Made by a program: the position numbers and the translations under genes. A stretch of 64,000 nucleotides of DNA from Physcomitrium patens (taxonomy: Eukaryota; Streptophyta; Bryopsida; Funariales; Funariaceae), in assembly GCF_000002425.4 (NCBI RefSeq), contig NC_037273.1:13080497-13144496 (forward strand). The letters run 5' to 3'. Below are positions 1 to 11,809 of the stretch, in pieces (position 1 is the first letter of the stretch; every line of letters starts with the position of its first letter). The notes beneath the pieces were generated by a model. The model did not search any database. It had not been told where the DNA came from and was given only the letters and a program-made list of their open reading frames with translations.

Positions 1-211
1 AGAGAGCTGGGCACAGGTGGGTTTGGGTATAATTTGTTGATTGCGAGTGAGTGATGTGGAGTGTTGTGCCTGATGGATGTGGTGATGTGTGGCGCGTTTG
101 GAGCGCTTGAAGTCGTGAAGCGAGATGCAAATAGCCGTGCAACGCAGAGCGGTGTCTCCTGGAGAAAATACGAAGAATGACGAGTGCGAGCTACCGTGGG
201 TTGTGTTGCAG
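1..211 (+). other. Intron of the AP180-like gene (upstream part cut by window edge)
   Basis: No exon is recognisable before position 212, where an intron acceptor (ttgtgttgcag) precedes coding sequence that continues a known ANTH-domain ending. The sense strand is rich in G and T, as in the other introns of this gene. The exons for most of the ANTH domain must lie to the left of the window. Confidence 0.6.
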
Positions 212-2391
212 GCTGAAAGACTGTCAGAGTTCTACGAGGTTTGTAAGGGATTGGACCTTGCCCGCAGTTTCCAGTTCCCCACCCTTGAGCAGGTATGTTG
301 CACACAGTGGTGTGTAGGGTGGGTGTAGTGATGGATGGGTTTGTAGTGGTGCTGTTGGCGAAGAAGGTATGAGGTGATTGAGTCGTTTGTTGTCCGATTT
401 GTGAAGTTACGAGTGAGTAATGAACCCAAGTGACGAGGTTGGTGTGGCATGGTGATGCAGCCTCCTCAATCTTTCCTGACGACGATGGAGGATTACGTGA
501 AAGAAGCTCCTCGTGCAGGAGCAACGTTGATGCTGAAGAACGAACCGGTGCGCACCGCTGCCTGCAGCATGATTGGTTGTAGGTGGTTTTGGTCTGTTTT
601 GGTGACGATTTTAGAGACCGTTGGGTCGAGGTGGTAGTGGTAGTGCAGTTGGATGGTAGGTTAGTTGGAGTGATTGTGTGCGGTAGTGGGTGTGGGTGGG
701 TCATCCTACGAAGCATGACGTGACGTGCCGTGCATGGAGTAACAGTGTCATGGCGTCTTAAACAGGAATACGGAGACAGAAGTCCACCACGTGCACCAGA
801 GGAAGAAGCGCCTCCCAGCTACAAGGAGGAGGAGTACGAAGATGCTTCACCGGAGGCCCCGGTTCCTGTTCCCGAAGAAGCGCCACCGGCACAAGCGGAG
901 CCTGCCGTGGTGGAACCAGTGGGAGACCTTTTGGTGAGTTGGATGGTCGTGGTTTGTGTTGGTTTTTGCGTAGAGTTGTTGGGAACGGTAGAAGTTTGTG
1001 GCGTTATGAGAGGGTTGGATGAGCGTGTTTTGGTTGCAGCGGGGAGCGAGACATTGTGGAACGTCGGTAGTGAGGTGTTTGGAAGGATTTGATACTGAAG
1101 TGAGTGTGGAGGTTTTTGAGGGAGTTGAGAAACGAGAGATATGTGTGACGCAGTTGCGTGCTCCAGTCGTGTGAAGAGTAGGTTGTGGGATTTTGATTGG
1201 CGATGAGATTTACGTGTTTGTGTGTGACCCGCAGGGATTGGACGAGGACTTACCGGACGCTTCAGCTCTGGAGAATGCGAATGCTCTGGCTCTAGCAATT
1301 ATCCCAGAGGGTGAGTGTTGTTTCAGTTGAGTCTGGGCGAAGGTTACGAGAAGAGGGTTGTGTTGAAGTTACAGTGAGGGAGGGGGACGTGGGATGTGGT
1401 AGTGGTTTGAGGAATGGAGTGTTTTTTTTGGATTTCGTTTTCGGTGATTGGATTTTGTTGGATGTGTTGTGCGTGATCCAGAGCGGTTGGTAGTCGAGTT
1501 TTGGTTCCGGCAGGTCTTTGCGTGGGTGTATGATGCAAGCAGTGGTTTGCGTGTGACGCATGTTGACATTCTGGATTTGCAGCGTGGCAAGTAATTTGAT
1601 GGTGTGTTGTTTGATGGTCGTGCGTACAGGTCAAAGTGCGAATGGAAATGCTGGACCAACTTTCGATGTGAATGACCCTGCTGGTTGGGAACTTGCGCTG
1701 GTGACAAACCCCACAGACACTGCGACTGCTGCGGCGAACCATAGCAAACTGGTGAGTGGTGAAGGGTCGCGGATAGAATGGGGAATGGTGGTGTGGATAG
1801 TGCAAGGAGAAGCTGGGTCGTGTTCACGATGTGGAAGTGAGTGCATGCGAGTGGTTGTGGTGCGGTGTGGGAGGGGTTTCCCAGGGCATTGCTTTTGGTG
1901 GGTATGTGGGTTGCAGTGACAATCGCGACGGTACGGCTGACACGTTGAGAATGTGTGAACAGGCTGGCGGGTTTGATAAGTTGACGCTGGACAGCTTGTA
2001 CGATGACGCGCTGCAAAAGCGCGGGCCGAATGGAGCCGTTCCAAATAGTTACAACATGGGAATGAACAGCGCGGCCCCGAACCCGTTCCAGGCCCCAGGA
2101 ATGCCTCCGCAGCACATGGACCCGTTCATGGCTTCCGGACAGTATGCACCCACGACGAACGTGCAAATGCAGATGATGCAGCAACAGCAGGCTCTGATGA
2201 TGCAGCAGCAAGCGATGGGGATGGGGATGGCGGCAGGCACCCCGAATCCTTTTGGGAATCCATACGGAGGAGGCGTGCCTGGACAATACCCGTACGGGGC
2301 TCCTCAGCCTGCACCGATACCCGGGCAACTAGCGCTGCCCGCACCCCCTCCTGCATATAGCAATCCGTTCGGGAACCCTGGGTTGCTGTGA
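212..2391 (+). CDS. AP180/PICALM-type clathrin assembly protein, C-terminal 321 residues (5' partial)
   Basis: Endocytic adaptor that binds PIP2 at the plasma membrane through an N-terminal ANTH domain and recruits clathrin and AP-2; only the end of that domain is in the window. Six exons join in frame: 212-292, 461-547, 766-933, 1235-1310, 1630-1751 and 1963-2391, all with GT-AG borders, stop TGA at 2389-2391. The first two encode the conserved plant segment RLSEFYEVCKGLDLARSF, then PPQSFLTTMEDYVKEAP. The tail is disordered and carries short linear motifs: DLL next to an acidic stretch (clathrin), a DPF (AP-2 appendage type, in HMDPFMASG), three NPF motifs (EH-domain ligands), a Met/Gln-rich run and the family signature FDKLTLDSLYDDAL. 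The coding frame is unbroken, so the gene looks functional. The exact splice phase at 547/766 is inferred from the conserved frame. Family assignment is firm; the subfamily within plant PICALMs is not. Confidence 0.92.
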
Positions 2392-3020
2392 AGTACTGTG
2401 TATCAAGTACGGGAGGTCGAGTTGCAGGGGTGCACGGAAGGTGGCACCTCCTAAAGCGATTGGTTTTGGAGTGTGGCGGTGCGTGCGGTGATGTGCACGT
2501 GTGCGGTTGGCGAAGCAGTTAGCGATGGATTGCTGCATTTATGTGATTCGTTAGATGAGCCATGTTGGTGAGGCAGAGGGATGTTCTGTAGGTGAGTAGT
2601 TTCTGGTAGGAGTTTACATTTTCACGCGCGCAGTATTTGGAGAGGGAGAGGGAGAGAGATTAGGTTGATTGCAAGGCCAGGGATAGAGTTGGCTTTTGAG
2701 CGTTGCCAATCGTGGCGCCTTCCTGGGTCCGTGACAGTTGATTTTAGTCCATTGTCGGATCATTTAATTCCATCTGTTACTGGTTTAAGTACAGATATAT
2801 GGGAGACTTGTATTATAAGTCAATGAAATCCCAAGAAAGTGTCTTTCGATAATGCGTTGGGTTGTTTGTCGCGACTTTGTGTGACGTCTGGAAATCCTTC
2901 GCCGGCACGTACTAAATCTGGGACAGTTTAATAGCACTGTCGACGCTATTGAGAAGAGGACATTACAGGCCTTGTTGGAACGGCTGGCGTTAGGATTTAT
3001 GAGAAACTGATGAGGTGTGG
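2392..3020 (+). other. 3' UTR and flank of the AP180-like gene
   Basis: No coding frame. A purine-rich stretch (gagagggagagggagagaga) lies at 2640-2660, and base composition falls towards AT from about 2750. No canonical AATAAA was seen; aatgaa at 2822 is the nearest candidate. The Tc1-type remnant begins within about 640 bp of the stop codon, so the end of the UTR is uncertain. Confidence 0.45.
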
Positions 3021-3029
3021 CGTACAGTC

Positions 3030-4240
3030 GTTTGCAGTAAGTCTTTGTACCTCTGCTGATGAAAAACAAGTCTGTTTTGGTGAGGCTCACAACCCAACCC
3101 ATTGTGACCTCCAGTTGCATTAAGAATTGCCTGCAATTTTCTAGCCAACTCATCTATCTATTTATCTACAGTGCTCTGATCAATGAGGTTCCACTCTTTC
3201 TGTGCCTGCTTCAAACAATTGTTGGTGTTGGGCATCATGAGGTCTTTTCTCTCTCTGCAAGGAATGCTTTCTAAGGTGTTATTTCAGAATCATCTTAGAT
3301 CTCAATTGGGTTGAGGTTTGGAGAATTGGGTGGCTAAGGTAGTTGTGCATAGTCACATTTTCTTTGGATTCTTGCATTCTCAGGCACTTGTTGCAATCTT
3401 GCTCCATCCGCAACTATACAGATATGACTTGGCTTATTGCTTAGAGTGCAAACGAAAGGAACAATGTGAGGTTTGTGCAATTCTTGAGCAAATTGCACAG
3501 CATTGAGACCAAGTCTATCACAAGGAGTACCAGGCTCCTTTGTCCTCTTTCTCACTAATGCTAACTTAGAACAATCTCTTTTTTTAATGCATGCTAAAAA
3601 TATTTATCCTCCTCAACTTGAAACTAGGTTTCAAATTCTTCTTGTGTAGTTCTTTACCTTGATGCATATGAACCTTCCCTGTAAGATATGAATAATAGAT
3701 TATAATGGCCTCGTCAATGAAACAAACCCTTGTCCTTTATAACAAATTCCACCCACAATGTTTATGAGAAAATTCTTGATGTTTTTCTTTCTATCTTAAC
3801 TCCTAGTAGGATTTCAACCATGGCACCTTTAAGTGGAAGGCATTAGTAGAAATAATCTTGCAAATGCTTGAGAAAGAGAGCCCAACATCTGCTCCTCTTG
3901 CAATCTCTTGCAAAGAAAACATATGATACTTATTTGTCACCTCATCTACTCTCCTTTTCACAATCCTTGTAATTTTCTACGGACGATCTTTGCAAGAAGC
4001 ATCCTCAATATAACCCCCATGAATCCTCTCTCATCACCATCTCCTAAACTCTTGACTTTTCTACCCCAAAAGCCTTCATAATCATCCCATAATCCCAATG
4101 TATTATGTTGTGGAGTTTGTAAATCTTCTTGTTTAACTCTTCTTTCATCTCTCTGTGGCTGCATAACGACACCATTGTGAAGATAATCAGCTATACTTAC
4201 TCTATCGAGGGGGATACAAGGACTTATTGCATACAATTCT
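3030..4240 (-). pseudogene. Tc1/mariner (DD34E) transposase remnant
   Basis: A decayed cut-and-paste DNA transposase spread over several frames. Read on the minus strand, about 4040-3840 gives an N-terminal helix-turn-helix region (KITRIVKRRVDEVTNKY, then FSLQEIARGADVGLSFS). About 3740-3700 gives the first catalytic Asp in CFIDEA. About 3410-3400 gives the second in ICIVADGA. About 3330-3300 gives PPNSPNLNPIE with the catalytic Glu. I count 34 residues between the second Asp and the Glu, which is the Tc1 spacing. The end (about 3110) reads NATGGHNG, typical of Tc1 C termini. Several stops sit where Trp or Arg is expected (for example before PPNSPN), and there is a frameshift near 4050. No terminal inverted repeats were found. 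Certainly non-functional. Confidence 0.72.
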
Positions 4241-5961
4241 ACATGGGCATTTACTGATTCTTGTTCAATTAGGAAACTAAATATTGTTAGATAGTATTTT
4301 TAGTTTTTGCTAATGAACATGTTAAGAGATTGATTATGGATCATGGATATTTTGCCAAACTATATGATTTTATTACTCTTTAGATTGCTTAATAATTTAT
4401 TTTGTGATGTTTGTTAGTTTTGATTATTGAAAGTAAGTTTGAATCTTTGAAGTCTTATTATCAAATTATATTTGTTAAATTTCCAATAGTATTATTTTTA
4501 GTTTCTTTTTAGCATAATTTTTTTTAATAATATGTTGGAATTGTGTCTCTTCAATTTAGGTGTTTGGGATTTTCAATCTCTAGAATATTTAGAATAATTA
4601 AATTGAAGCTTTTGTATTTATGTATGCTTTTAGATTCCATAGATTACTTGACTATTCAGGAAGATATATAGTTTATTGTGTGCCTTTGTTCCTAGGAGGT
4701 GGATAAATGAATAAATTGGTCATTCACTTAGATTCATAAAATATAGAAAAAAAACAATATAGTCTTAGTTATGTGAAAAATAATGAATTAAAACAATGAG
4801 TCAAGGTTGTATCAAAGTATGTTCAAACCTCTTAAGTTTGTGGTCTTTGATATTTTTATATTGATTTTGGTTGTAAGGAAAAGATTGGAGACAAGAAAAA
4901 GTGGACTAACCTCCCTTTAGTGTAGAACCTTGTATCTTGATATGATAATATTAGACTTCATATAAAAGAACAACACTCAAATCAAAAACTCAAAACTTGT
5001 AAAGAGCAAGAAGCTTCTTTTGTTCAAGTTCATTTGAATTTATAAATATTCTTTATGTTTTTTTTGTTTTGGAGTTGATTAGTACATCTACACTTATTTT
5101 TAATATTGATAAAGAAATCAATGATGTAATTATTGAAAAGATTATTTATTCTTCTAAAAATGAACTATCAAATAATTATAAGAATGAGAATTTGGATGAT
5201 ATTGATCTAGCTCTTGTTGATCTATTATAAGAGAGGCATGATAAAGTAACAAAACAAGAAAAACAAGTTGTAGTTGGAATCTTATTAAATTTAAATCATT
5301 ATATGATCTAGTTTGCAAAACATATTTTATTTGTCTTTTAATGTAATTTATAACATAAATAGATAAATTTCTTGTATTATAATATGACTTTTATTTTTGG
5401 TGATTTTTGCTATAGTCCATCTTATATGTAGATGGTGTTGCTTATAGCAACTTGACTTGATGATAGAACATATTTTTGAATGATATTATAAAGAAATAGT
5501 TTTTGTAGTGATGATTGGATATATTTTTATTTAACTTATATATAAAATCTTATTGTATTAATACAAACTATATCTTTAATCAATGGTTGAGTGGATATAA
5601 ATAAAAAAAATTAGTTCAAATGCATAGATTTGGATATCCTATATTAAAAATCATAATATTTGGTAGCATTATATTATCATTGATATTGTCATTGACAAGA
5701 TTTATGATTAAATTGCATCTATTGTAATATGTTATAATTCTTTTAATAACTTATAAGTAAAGTAAATAATTTTTATTACCTTCTCATATATATATAATTT
5801 TTTTATAATAGGCAAATTTATTTATTAGACTTGTAAGTTTATATATGGCTTATACTAATATTATTCCTTCAAAACATTTGATGTGTTATTAACAAATATA
5901 AATTCTTGATAGTTAAATCAAACTTCTTACTTTTGTATTTGAAAATAAAGAAATTTTTAAA
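4241..5961. other. AT-rich sequence without recognisable gene
   Basis: Nothing coding is supported. A TATA-like segment near 4965 (cttcatataaaagaacaaca), followed by a leader-like purine-rich stretch, resembles an LTR promoter, but no matching second copy or LTR ends were found. The block at 5080-5230 has a short open stretch rich in Asn, Ile and Lys codons that matches nothing I know. Confidence 0.4.
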
Positions 5962-6090
5962 GGTTGTTTGCAAGATTTTTATTAATATATTTCTCCAAAG
6001 CAGCAAGTTCATTTTTTGACAAGTTATAAATTAGTCTAAATAGTGGTTTAGCTTCTTTTTGAAAATCAATTATACAATCATAAGGTTGGT
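5962..6090 (-). pseudogene. Fragment of gypsy reverse transcriptase N-terminal linker
   Basis: On the minus strand this stretch reads HQPYDCIIDFQKEAKPLF, then RLIYNLSKNELAALEKYINK. It aligns with the start of the RT region in copy A (PYNCSIDLKEESQPPFGPIH, then LLQIELVEFKKYIDK). It is a short relic of another chromovirus copy; I could not extend it with confidence on either side. Confidence 0.55.
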
Positions 6091-7153
6091 GTTTTCACAA
6101 TATACCTATATGTTAGTTTTTCAAAGATAAATTGGTCTTTTAATATTGTTGTATGATTCTATTATAGCTTGTATTTTAATAAAAACTTGATATTATATAT
6201 ATATATAATATTTGGATGTCTTTTATTTCTAAACTAATATAAATACCTTTGCTTTAAAAAATAAAGATTATTATTGATATTTAGACTAGATCTTGACAAG
6301 ATCTTTTGTAATTTTCAATCAATATCAAGATTAAATAATTCAATATAAAGTAAGTCAAGTATACTAAGTTTTTAATGATATTGAATGATATTAAAGAGAA
6401 TATTAGATATTTAATCTTTTAACACGACTTTCAATGGTTTTGTATTATTTATAATATCTTTAGATTCAAGTCGCCACTTATCAATAACTTCCATAAAAAA
6501 TAATTAGATATTTTTTAAAAAAATCAAATTTTGTTGAAATGCAAAGTCTTCATTTTTCAAATATATGAATGTATTTTTGTCTAAAGTCCTAAAATTCTTT
6601 CATACTACATTTAAGAAATCCTAGACAATCCTAACATACAACTTAAAGCATACAAATTATTGACTTTTGCAAGGCTAGCTATCATCAAATCTTTAATAGC
6701 ATTGAAGGCGTTTTGGAAGCTTTATTATAACTCTATCTCTAATTCTTTCTTTCTACAACTCTCAATCCAAAATTGCATTCAAATACTTCTTTTTATTATT
6801 GTGGCATTTCTAAATATAATAGTTCCTTCACATAAAAAGGTGTTGTCTTGTAGTGGTTTGTCTATTATGTAAAAATAATACACATAAGTATTAATGTATA
6901 ATTTATTATATAATATGATAAGAGCCACATTATTAGATTTTAGTTAGTCACAAAATATGGTTAAATTACTACTTTGAAGTGGTTAGTTTGAAAAGACTAT
7001 TATTGAAGTTGATTTTATATTGATAATAGTTTATATATTTATAGCTACCTTTATTAGATGTTGGTGACTTTTGAAATCTTGTTTTATTTCTTTATTTGGT
7101 ATTTAAAGAATATGTTATATATATCTTATAAAAAAAAGAATTGGAGAGGAATT
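6091..7153. other. AT-rich sequence without recognisable gene
   Basis: Very AT-rich, with a short (TA)n at 6195-6209. Short open stretches at 6660-6872 (+) lack any recognisable domain and are treated as chance. Probably older transposon debris in which copy A is embedded. Confidence 0.4.
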
Positions 7154-7693
7154 TGTCAAGGATATGAATTGAAAGAAGATGCGTAAACTTAAAAAATTTG
7201 TGACAAAAGAAAAATAATAAAATAATAAAAAATAGTATGTATATTAAAAGGAAACTCAAATGGCTATTGCCAAAAGATAAGAAAACTAGAGACTCTTGAA
7301 TCTAAACTAGAAGCAAGAAAGGAATTGACAAGAATGACGAAGGCTTTACTCTTGCCTCTATATATACTATCTACTTAGGATCTATGTGGCAAAGTTCTAT
7401 AGAACCTCCAAAAACTTGTTGACTTTGCATGACACATATCTTAACTTAGAAGGCAAGTTTTTTATATGAATGCTATATAGTTAGCTTGTTCTACAAGCTA
7501 CCAATATATGTAGCACATGGATAGTTTGTTGACTAAGTTTTTAATCTATTAATCAACTACAAATATATGTAAAGTCAAAACAACAACTAAGAAGCTTTTA
7601 AGAAGCTCTTCTAGAAGGCATTATGAAATTAATCTATTTTCATCTAATTCTATCTACTTATGTAATAATTATATTAGGTATATATCCGTGACA
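7154..7693 (-). repeat. 3' LTR of copy A
   Basis: Starts TGTCAAGGATATG and ends CCGTGACA, a 5-bp terminal inverted repeat (TGTCA/TGACA). It aligns along its length with 12734-13282 and, in reverse, with the LTRs of copy B. It contains a TATA-like ctctatatatacta segment near 7365, the conserved hairpin tagcttgttctacaagcta near 7477-7497, and GAAGCTT-type repeats at 7591-7617. Confidence 0.88.
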
Positions 7694-7709
7694 TTATTTC
7701 CCTTCTAGG
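7694..7709 (-). other. Polypurine tract of copy A
   Basis: On the minus strand this reads CCTAGAAGGGAAATAA immediately before the LTR start TGTCACGG. This is the expected position for the primer of plus-strand DNA synthesis. Copies B and C carry the equivalent AAAGGAGGGATAA and AGAAGAGGGATAA. Confidence 0.75.
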
Positions 7710-7733
7710 AACAAGTTCTACAAGAAGCGGTGA

Positions 7734-8156
7734 TCATATATTGAAAAATTCTAAAATAGAGCAAATTGTATTTCTCACATACTCTAATCTTTGTTCCATT
7801 TGAAGATAAATGATATGTCTTCTCAGCCATTGATAATGTTTTATTTTAAGGCAAAAAGACCACCTTCTAATTTGATCATTATTGAAACCTTTGTAACTTC
7901 CTTCAAACAAAATATTTGCAACACCATCAAGAGTCATGCCTACCTATGATAAAATTACCAAATATTGAGAGTCATTTCCTAAGTCATGATATCAAATGCA
8001 ATGTATCTTGCTATTTAATCCAGGAAGAATATATCATTTTTGAAGGTCTTCATCCCTATTATATCATCTTGAAGGCTATAATAATCATAATTTCTCATCC
8101 GATAAGTTAGCAAATGATGGCTCTTGAGTTGAGTCCATTGATTCTTGGTTCTCTAT
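7734..8156 (-). pseudogene. Extra 3' reading frame of the chromovirus (copy A), unknown product
   Basis: A 141-codon frame between the chromodomain and the 3' LTR, in the same sense as pol. It is the counterpart of 60643-61065 in copy C: same length with no insertions or deletions, and by my hand count about 42 of the last 68 residues are identical. Shared stretches include DGVANILFEGSY, FNNDQI, WLRR and the C-terminal FFNI followed by the stop. In copy A the start codon is ATA and there are at least six internal stops, most explainable by G-to-A or C-to-T changes. It has no zinc knuckle, transmembrane segment or family motif I recognise. It may be an accessory protein or a degenerate envelope-position gene; function unknown. 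Confidence 0.6.
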
Positions 8157-8259
8157 CTCTTTGATGCCACAATTATACAAAAACTATAAACAAAGCTAGA
8201 AGGTAGAATACAATCTTTCTTGCATTGTATTTCATTTATAGCAAATATTTGTTATCTTT

Positions 8260-8480
8260 GATCTTGTTTTGATAGATGTCATTGATGAAAAGCCTCCACC
8301 ATCTTTCTTGCAATTATAAGATTCTTTACTTACTCCTATGTTTATTCACTAATGTCATATTTCTGCCAATAGATAAGATATTTTCATTTATTTTGGTGCC
8401 GCCTTGAACCTAGAACTTCTTTTACTTCAAACTCTTCATTATTGTCCACTTCTATAGGAGGAAGTAGGCCTTGTCTTCTT
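8260..8480 (-). pseudogene. Chromodomain of copy A (degenerate)
   Basis: On the minus strand the frame reads LPPIEVDNNEEFEVKEVLGS, then RRHQNK, with KYLIYWQKYDISE before stops at positions of Trp. It aligns with the better-kept chromodomain of copy C (61162-61449). In chromoviruses this domain sits at the integrase C terminus and guides insertion to modified histones. Trp codons of the aromatic cage region have become TAA or TAG. Confidence 0.65.
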
Positions 8481-8563
8481 CTTGGTATGTTCACAATCTT
8501 GTATGGTTCAAAAAGAGACACATGAAAGATAAGATGGATCTTCATTGACTCCAGTAGATATAA

Positions 8564-9480
8564 TCAATAAGCAATTGAATTGATTTGTTGACAAATAGAA
8601 AAAGGTCTAAGCATGTAGTAGTCCAATTTATCACAAAGACGAGTAGTCTTGATATTATAATGAAGTAACCATACCTTGTCATCTACATTGAATTGTGGTT
8701 GTTCTTTTTGATAAGCATTCACGTTGATCTTTTGTTCTTGAGCTTCTTTTAATTGAACCTTCATTTTTGCATGTAGCTTAGATAAACGATTTGCCAAATC
8801 TTTTACTGCATGATTATCAACTTTTAAAAAGTCAAAAGTATCAAGTCATGGATGGTAACTATAATTAGCAAAAAACAATATTTATTACATAGAAGAATAT
8901 ATTATATTATTATAAGCAAACTCTACTAATGGCAAGAAGGTTTTCTAATCGTCTTCTTCATAATTGATGATACACCTTATGTATTGCTTCAAAACTTGAT
9001 TTATGTGCTTTATCTATTCATCAATTTGAGGATGAAAGGTTGAAGAAAGTTTTATGTCCATCTTTAGAATCTTAAAAAGAATTCTCTAAAAACTTGATAC
9101 AAATTGAATCTCTCTATCCGATATAATATCTTTTGGTAATCCATGATATCAATAGATATTATCAAAAAAAAGCTTGGCAATTTCTTTACCTATGATGGAT
9201 TTTGTACATGGTATAAAATATCCTATTTTGATAAAACAATCTACTATCACAAATATAGAATTATAAGAACCTGAGACTAAAAAATCCGTAATAAAATCCA
9301 CAAAAATAAAAGACCATGGCTGTTCTAGAATACGTAATGGCTGAAGGAATCTATAAGGTCAATAACGAGGAATTTTTGATCTTGAACAAATATCACATGA
9401 TTGAACAAAGTCTTTTATAGCTTTCCACATTTGTGGCTACCAAAAATTTCTAGATATTAGCTCTAAAGTCTTGTTGTATC
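8564..9480 (-). pseudogene. Integrase core and C-terminal region of copy A
   Basis: 8564-8797 encodes the post-catalytic part (PQFNVDDKVWLLHYNIKTTR, then KLDY), typical of the gypsy integrase GPY/F-side region. Between 8800 and 9470 the catalytic core can be followed in broken frames that match copy C (for example the segment around the PKDII/SDRG Asp near 9110-9140). Multiple stops make it inactive. Confidence 0.65.
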
Positions 9481-9487
9481 CAAAATG

Positions 9488-9715
9488 TCATGTTGTTAGA
9501 AAGTCGTGATGTGCTTGAAGAATACATAGACGTATTTTTCTTTTTGGAACATATAAGCATCCTTTGAAATAAAATAGGTTGTTTTTGAACTTGAACTTAA
9601 AAATATCACAAGACTTAAAAGAAATATTTTTGATATTATAAATAAGAGGACCAGAGGACATACTTGATTGAATTTGTTTGAAAAAAGTTGAATCAATAGT
9701 CAATGTTGATTTCAT
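9488..9715 (-). pseudogene. RNase H to integrase connector with start of the HHCC zinc finger, copy A
   Basis: A 75-residue open stretch ending LCILQAHHDFLTT, the QAHHD region that opens the HHCC zinc-binding module of gypsy integrases. It follows a connector (FKFKFKNNLFYFKGCLYVPK) also recognisable in copy B near 40195-40260. Confidence 0.65.
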
Positions 9716-9895
9716 TGCTTGAAGATGAAATTATTTTGGCTTCAATGAAATTATCCTTTATTAATCAAAAATTGTATCTCTTTCTTTAGAAACAAAATAA
9801 GAACATTTAAAAAGGGTATTGAAGAAACCTTGTTGTTTTCTTAGCTGATAAGTAATATAGAATTCAAATCTTGACAAAGACATATTCCAATAAGT

Positions 9896-10225
9896 CTAAA
9901 GATAATTCAAAATACGTGCTGACATGAAATACTTGAGGTTCTTGTAATTTATATATATAGTGACTGAATTGGAAGTCCCTTCTAGATAATGATGCCATTC
10001 TTGAAAAGAATCCACAATTGTAAGAAGTTCTTTGTTGTGGATCCCATAGTTAATCTCGATTGCTGAGAATTTCTTCAAATGGAAAGCTACTGGGTGGAGC
10101 TTGTCATCTTTTCTTATTTGTGAAAAAATAGTACTTATAAAAAAAATTGATGTATCTATTTTCATAAAAAATACCTTCAAAAAGTCATTGCGATACAAGA
10201 TTGGTGCACAAAATGTCGACTTCAA
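9896..10225 (-). pseudogene. RNase H domain of copy A
   Basis: This 109-residue stretch contains LHPVAFHLKKFSAIEINYGI, then HNKELLTIVDSFQEWHHYLE and TIYINYKNLKYFM, the conserved Ty3/gypsy RNase H pattern. The usual TDHKNL Asp is changed to N-Y-K. The frame is open here but isolated by stops on both sides. Confidence 0.75.
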
Positions 10226-10319
10226 AGCTTCAAAAGATATTTCAGCCTCTTTGCTCCAATTAAGTTTATCTTTGCATGTAAGATGTGTAAGAGGAGATGC
10301 AACTTAAGAAATTTTTTTA

Positions 10320-11356
10320 ATGAAGATCTGATAGTAATTGATAAAGCCTAAAAAACATTACATATCTCTTATTGTTCTTGGAATCTTTTAATCTATAATA
10401 GTTTGAACTTTCTTCGGATCCATTATAAGTCCTTTGTTGGAAATGATATATCCTAAGAAGTAAACTTAAGTAGTATAGAATACATACTTTTTCAACTTAA
10501 CATACAATCTCGCATCTCTAAGTTTTTGCAACATATAACGAATATGAACTTCATGTTCTTTTATGTTTTTAGAATAGATTAAAATGTCATCTAAGTAACA
10601 AACAACAAAATCATCTAGAAATTCACATAAAACATCATTTATAAGATGTTGAAAAGTAGCTAGTAGATTTTTTAGTCCAAAAGGTATAACATTATATTCA
10701 AAGTGTCCATACCTTATTCTAAATATAATCTTCCATTCATCTCCTTCTTTAATATAGACGAAGTTATATGCACCTCATAGATCTATTTTTGTATAGATCT
10801 TAGGTTGATTTAATTGATCAAAAAGTACAGATATCAAAAATAAAAGATATCTATTCTTGATGGTAATCCTATTGAGTTCTCGATAATCTACTCACATTTG
10901 TAGTGATCCATCTTTTTTCTTTACAAATAAGATAGGAGCTACAACAGGAGATTTCAAATAACGTATGAAATTCTTAGCCAAGTTCTTGTCAATGTACTTC
11001 TTGAATTCAACCAACTCAATTTGTAATAAATTGTGGATTGGACCAAATGGTGGCTGACTTTCTTCTTTAAGGTCAATTGAACAATTATATGGATGATGCT
11101 TTAAGAAAATATATGCATTCTTTTTGTCAAAAATATCTTGAAAATCTTGATATTGACTTGAAATGCCATTTGAAGTCTTTCCATCATTAAAAATGGGTGT
11201 GGCATAAATAACAAAATATGATCCTTCTTTTGCAATATGCAAAAAAACTTTTGTACCTACGAGTATAAGTTTAGCTATACTAGACTCATGGCTTCTTACA
11301 AAACTGTTAATAGTGCTTTGAGAAAAGTTAAGTTTATGAGAAATTGAATCTATCAT
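10320..11356 (-). pseudogene. Reverse transcriptase of copy A
   Basis: 10892-11356 is open and holds the pre-RT linker and finger start, ending APILFVKKKDGSLQM. The palm continues with stops to about 10320. The catalytic YLDD box is intact at 10586-10597 (minus strand), preceded by DDFVVC. Internal stops elsewhere abolish function. Order and spacing are those of a normal chromovirus pol. Confidence 0.78.
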
Positions 11357-11473
11357 AAGATTATACTTTTCTAACTATGATAAATCTAAAATAATCAAAT
11401 TAAAGGGAGATTTAATTATATTAAAAATTATGCAAATATTATGACTATTTATTGCTACATCTATAGGAAGTAT

Positions 11474-11767
11474 TTAATGAGTAATATCAGTAGAAGATAA
11501 TGGACAACCATCTATTACTTCTACATGTATGGATTTAATTTTTTGTACTAACAATATTCTATGGTTTTTAACAAAATCTTCATCTAAAAAATAAGCTAAG
11601 GCTCTTGAATCTATTAAAGCAAAGGCTTTGAGATTATTAGATTCTAAATATATATCTATTATAAAACAAGGAGAAGATTTTGAGGAGAAGATAAGACCTT
11701 CATTTGTACAAGATTCTAGTTGCATATTACATATTGTAAATGGATTTTTTTTTTTTTTTTTTGACAT
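11474..11767 (-). pseudogene. Retropepsin-like protease of copy A
   Basis: A 97-residue stretch with FALIDSRALAYFLDEDFV. The catalytic DSG triad is DSR (GGA to AGA) at 11600-11620. It lies between gag and RT as expected. The poly-T at 11749-11761 encodes the Lys run at the start of this stretch. Confidence 0.7.
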
Positions 11768-11809
11768 TTGCTCATCTTTGAAAATCGCACCCTTTATTTT
11801 GTAGTAGCA

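Noticed and set aside
1369..2328. 319-codon minus-strand frame opposite the AP180-like gene
   Set aside because: It spans exons and introns of the confirmed plus-strand gene, is His/Arg/Ser-rich and shows no family similarity.
3958..4236. 92-codon minus-strand frame as a separate gene
   Set aside because: It overlaps the start of the Tc1-type transposase in a shifted frame; part of it (GLWDDYEGFWGRKVK) probably belongs to the transposase upstream of a frameshift, so it is not an independent gene.
5080..5330. Asn/Asp/Lys-rich open stretch as a gene
   Set aside because: Broken by a stop, no start context, no family similarity; composition alone explains it.
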